From contig NZ_JARUBO010000005.1 in the NCBI RefSeq assembly GCF_029626235.1, forward strand, positions 3,380,501-3,444,500: a DNA stretch of 64,000 nucleotides, written 5' to 3'. Every line of letters starts with the position of its first letter. Position 1 is the first letter of the stretch. The DNA comes from Micromonospora sp. WMMD1120. Lineage in GTDB: Bacteria > Actinomycetota > Actinomycetes > Mycobacteriales > Micromonosporaceae. Under the pieces are notes generated by a model. The model ran no database searches, had not been told where the DNA came from, and worked only from the letters and a program-made list of their open reading frames with translations. A program made the position numbers and the translations under genes. Shown one piece after another: positions 62,185 through 64,000 of this stretch.

Positions 62185-62376
62185 TCAGGCGCGGGTGACC
62201 TTGCCGGCCTTGATGCACGACGTGCAGACCTTCAGCTTCTTGGTGTTGCCGCCACCGGCCGGGGTACGCACCGACTGGATGTTCGGGTTCCAGCGGCGGT
62301 TGGTCCGCCGGTGCGAGTGGGACACGTTGTGGCCGAAGCCCGGTCCCTTGCCACAGACGTCGCACACGCTAGCCAC
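62185..62376 (-). CDS. rpmB: 50S ribosomal protein L28 (zinc form)
   Basis: 63-residue L28 with two CxxC pairs (C5/C8 and C51/C54), i.e. the zinc-binding version that zinc starvation usually replaces by a Cys-less paralogue. GTG start with AGGAG upstream. Divergent from the DAK2 gene. Confidence 0.95.
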   Translation of the reverse strand: MASVCDVCGKGPGFGHNVSHSHRRTNRRWNPNIQSVRTPAGGGNTKKLKVCTSCIKAGKVTRA

Positions 62377-62593
62377 GGGATACTCCTGGGATTGATACGT
62401 TCATGGGGTCGCCGGCAGGTGCTGCCCGGGCAACCTGGTCAGGTTACCCGATGACTCGTCGACCCGGCCAACCGGCCCGGCGGCAACGGTACCGGAAGGG
62501 CTGGTCCACGACCCGGCCCGTGCCGGAGCGGGGCACCGGGGGACACGCCGGACGAGTCCGGCGCGTGTCGGTGCGCGCCAGTAGGCTTCTGCC

Positions 62594-64000
62594 GTGCTGG
62601 ACACCCTCGACGCCGCCGCGGTGCGCCGCTGGTGCGCGGGCGGGTTGGCCGCGCTCAAGCGCCACCAGGGCGAGATCGACCAGCTCAACGTCTATCCGGT
62701 CCCCGACGGCGACACCGGCACCAACCTGGTGCTCACCCTCACCTCGGCCCAGCAGGCCCTCGCGATGGATCTGGACACCCTGCCCGACAGCGGGCCGACC
62801 GCGCACGGGCACGCGCTGCGGCTGATGGCCCAGGGGGCGCTCCTCGGCGCGCGCGGCAACTCCGGGGTGATCCTCTCGCAGATCCTGCGCGGCTTCGCCG
62901 ACGAGATCGCGACGGCGCCGACGGTGCGGGGCCGAGGGCTGGCCGCCGCCCTGCGGTCCGGGGCCGCCGCCGCGTACACCGCGGTGGCCCGACCGGTCGA
63001 GGGCACGGTGCTCAGTGTGGTCGCGGCGGCGGCCGACGCGGCCGAGCGAGCCGGCACCGACGAGCTGCCGGTGGTGGCCGACGTCGCGGCGCGGGCGGCG
63101 GCCGACGCTCTCGCCCGGACCCCGGAGCAGCTACCCGCGCTGGCCCGCGCGGGAGTGGTCGACGCGGGTGGTCGGGGGTTCTGCGTGCTGCTCGACGCCC
63201 TGGTGGAGGTGCTGACCGGGGAGAGCGCCGCGGCGCCCGCGCCGGTGCCGCGCGCCGTCCGCCCGGCGGCCACCGTCGCCCGGGAGACCGGTTCCGAGGA
63301 GTACGCCTACGAGGTGCAGTTCCTGCTCGACGCCCCGGCCGAGGCGGTCACCGGGTTGCGGCGGGCGCTCGACGCCCTGGGTGATTCCCTCGTCGTGGTC
63401 GGCGACGGGCGTGAGCCGGTCGCCACCTGGAACGTGCACGTGCACGTCAACGACGTCGGGGCGGCGATCGAAGCCGCAGTGGTCGCCGGCCGCCCGTACC
63501 GGATCTCGGTGACCCGTTTCGCCGACCAGGCGGAGCACCTCGCCGGCCCGGCGACGGCCGGCCGGGCCGCGGTGGTGGTGGCCACCGGCAGCGGAATCGC
63601 CGAGCTGTTCGCCGCCGAGGGTGCCACCGTGGTGCCGGCCAACCCGTCCACCGGTGAGTTGCTGGACGCCGTCCGCGGCACCGGCGCGGCGCGGGTGGTG
63701 GTGCTGCCCAACGACGCCAACACGGAGGCGGTGGCGAGCGCCGCGGCCCGCGAGGCGCATCGGCACGGCATCAAGGTGAGCGTGGTGCCGACCCGCTCAC
63801 CGGTGCAGGCGTTGGCCGCCCTCGCCGTCCGCGACGAGGACCGCCGCTTCGAGGACGACGTGATCGCGATGGCCGAGGCGGCGGGCGCCTGCCGGTACGC
63901 CGAGGTCTGCCACGCCAGCCGCGAGGCGCTGACGGTGGCCGGTCCCTGTCGTCCGGGCGACGTGCTGGCGCTGGTGGAGGGAGAGGTGCACCTGGTCGGC
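62594..64000 (+). CDS. DAK2-domain protein, 3'-truncated
   Basis: 469 residues visible, open at the window end. N-terminal DAK2 kinase domain (NVYPVPDGDTGTNLVLTL, GARGNSGVILSQILRGF, VDAGGRGFCVLL) and the start of the C-terminal part found in FakA-like proteins (EYAYEVQFLL). FakA phosphorylates fatty acids bound to FakB in firmicutes; the actinobacterial role is unclear. GTG at 62594 lies 6 bases after TAGGCT, suggesting leaderless translation. Confidence 0.9.
   Translation, partial: MLDTLDAAAVRRWCAGGLAALKRHQGEIDQLNVYPVPDGDTGTNLVLTLTSAQQALAMDLDTLPDSGPTAHGHALRLMAQGALLGARGNSGVILSQILRGFADEIATAPTVRGRGLAAALRSGAAAAYTAVARPVEGTVLSVVAAAADAAERAGTDELPVVADVAARAAADALARTPEQLPALARAGVVDAGGRGFCVLLDALVEVLTGESAAAPAPVPRAVRPAATVARETGSEEYAYEVQFLLDAPAEAVTGLRRALDALGDSLVVVGDGREPVATWNVHVHVNDVGAAIEAAVVAGRPYRISVTRFADQAEHLAGPATAGRAAVVVATGSGIAELFAAEGATVVPANPSTGELLDAVRGTGAARVVVLPNDANTEAVASAAAREAHRHGIKVSVVPTRSPVQALAALAVRDEDRRFEDDVIAMAEAAGACRYAEVCHASREALTVAGPCRPGDVLALVEGEVHLVG

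Overview
The window is high-GC actinobacterial DNA. Gene content and order (IlvBNC-SerA-LeuB-IlvE-CimA, NdgR/LeuCD, HU with a Lys/Ala tail, Ppk-CHAD-Nudix, CofC-PlsC-GpsA, Ddl-ThiL-RpmB, an XRE/DUF397 pair), frequent GTG starts and a recurring intergenic palindrome suggest the family Micromonosporaceae, most likely Micromonospora or a close relative. This is inference from gene content; no search was run. Nearly all of it is chromosomal core sequence. I see no prophage, transposase, CRISPR array or integrated element.

Layout. 0-8 kb: end of a 2-hydroxyacid dehydrogenase, a PH-domain membrane protein, a degenerate GGDEF/EAL membrane protein, a LacI-type regulator divergent from a GH2 beta-mannosidase with the same 19-bp operator-like site at both ends of the regulator gene, and an LppX-like lipoprotein. 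8-26 kb: branched-chain amino acid and serine block: ilvD, an intact GGDEF-EAL protein, an attenuator leader, ilvB, three tandem 59-bp repeats that each read as a micro-ORF, ilvN, ilvC, serA, apbE, leuB, ilvE, a tyrosine phosphatase, a PRC-barrel protein, and a second attenuator leader with Ile-Ile codons before citramalate synthase cimA. 26-39 kb: an EEP-family nuclease/phosphatase, a secreted protein with a long AT-rich leader, MoxR-DUF58-VWA-HtrA genes, ArfB, an FkbM methyltransferase, an aldo/keto reductase with a TetR regulator, and a FAH-family enzyme. 39-43 kb: tRNA-Gln(CTG) and two identical tRNA-Glu(CTC), an IclR regulator divergent from leuC-leuD, and hup. 43-51 kb: a large membrane EEP protein and the ppk-CHAD-Nudix operon. 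51-64 kb: cofC, plsC-gpsA, a PLP transsulfuration-type enzyme overlapping a PrmC-like methyltransferase, a ROK kinase, the XRE/DUF397 pair, ddl, thiL, rpmB and a DAK2 protein that runs off the window.

How the genes fit together. ilvD, ilvBNC, leuB, leuCD, ilvE and cimA supply almost all valine, leucine and isoleucine steps. leuA and ilvA are not in the window; cimA gives a threonine-independent route to 2-oxobutyrate. Three kinds of control are visible: peptide-leader attenuation (ilvB, cimA), an IclR regulator at leuCD, and possible translational coupling (ilvB-ilvN, ilvE).

The most unusual observations are the coupled micro-ORFs between ilvB and ilvN, a two-subfamily set of 60-75-bp intergenic palindromes found only downstream of genes, the twin operators around lacI, and a run of apparently leaderless starts, including short upstream ORFs before ilvB, cimA and ddl. 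No clearly new multi-gene system was found.
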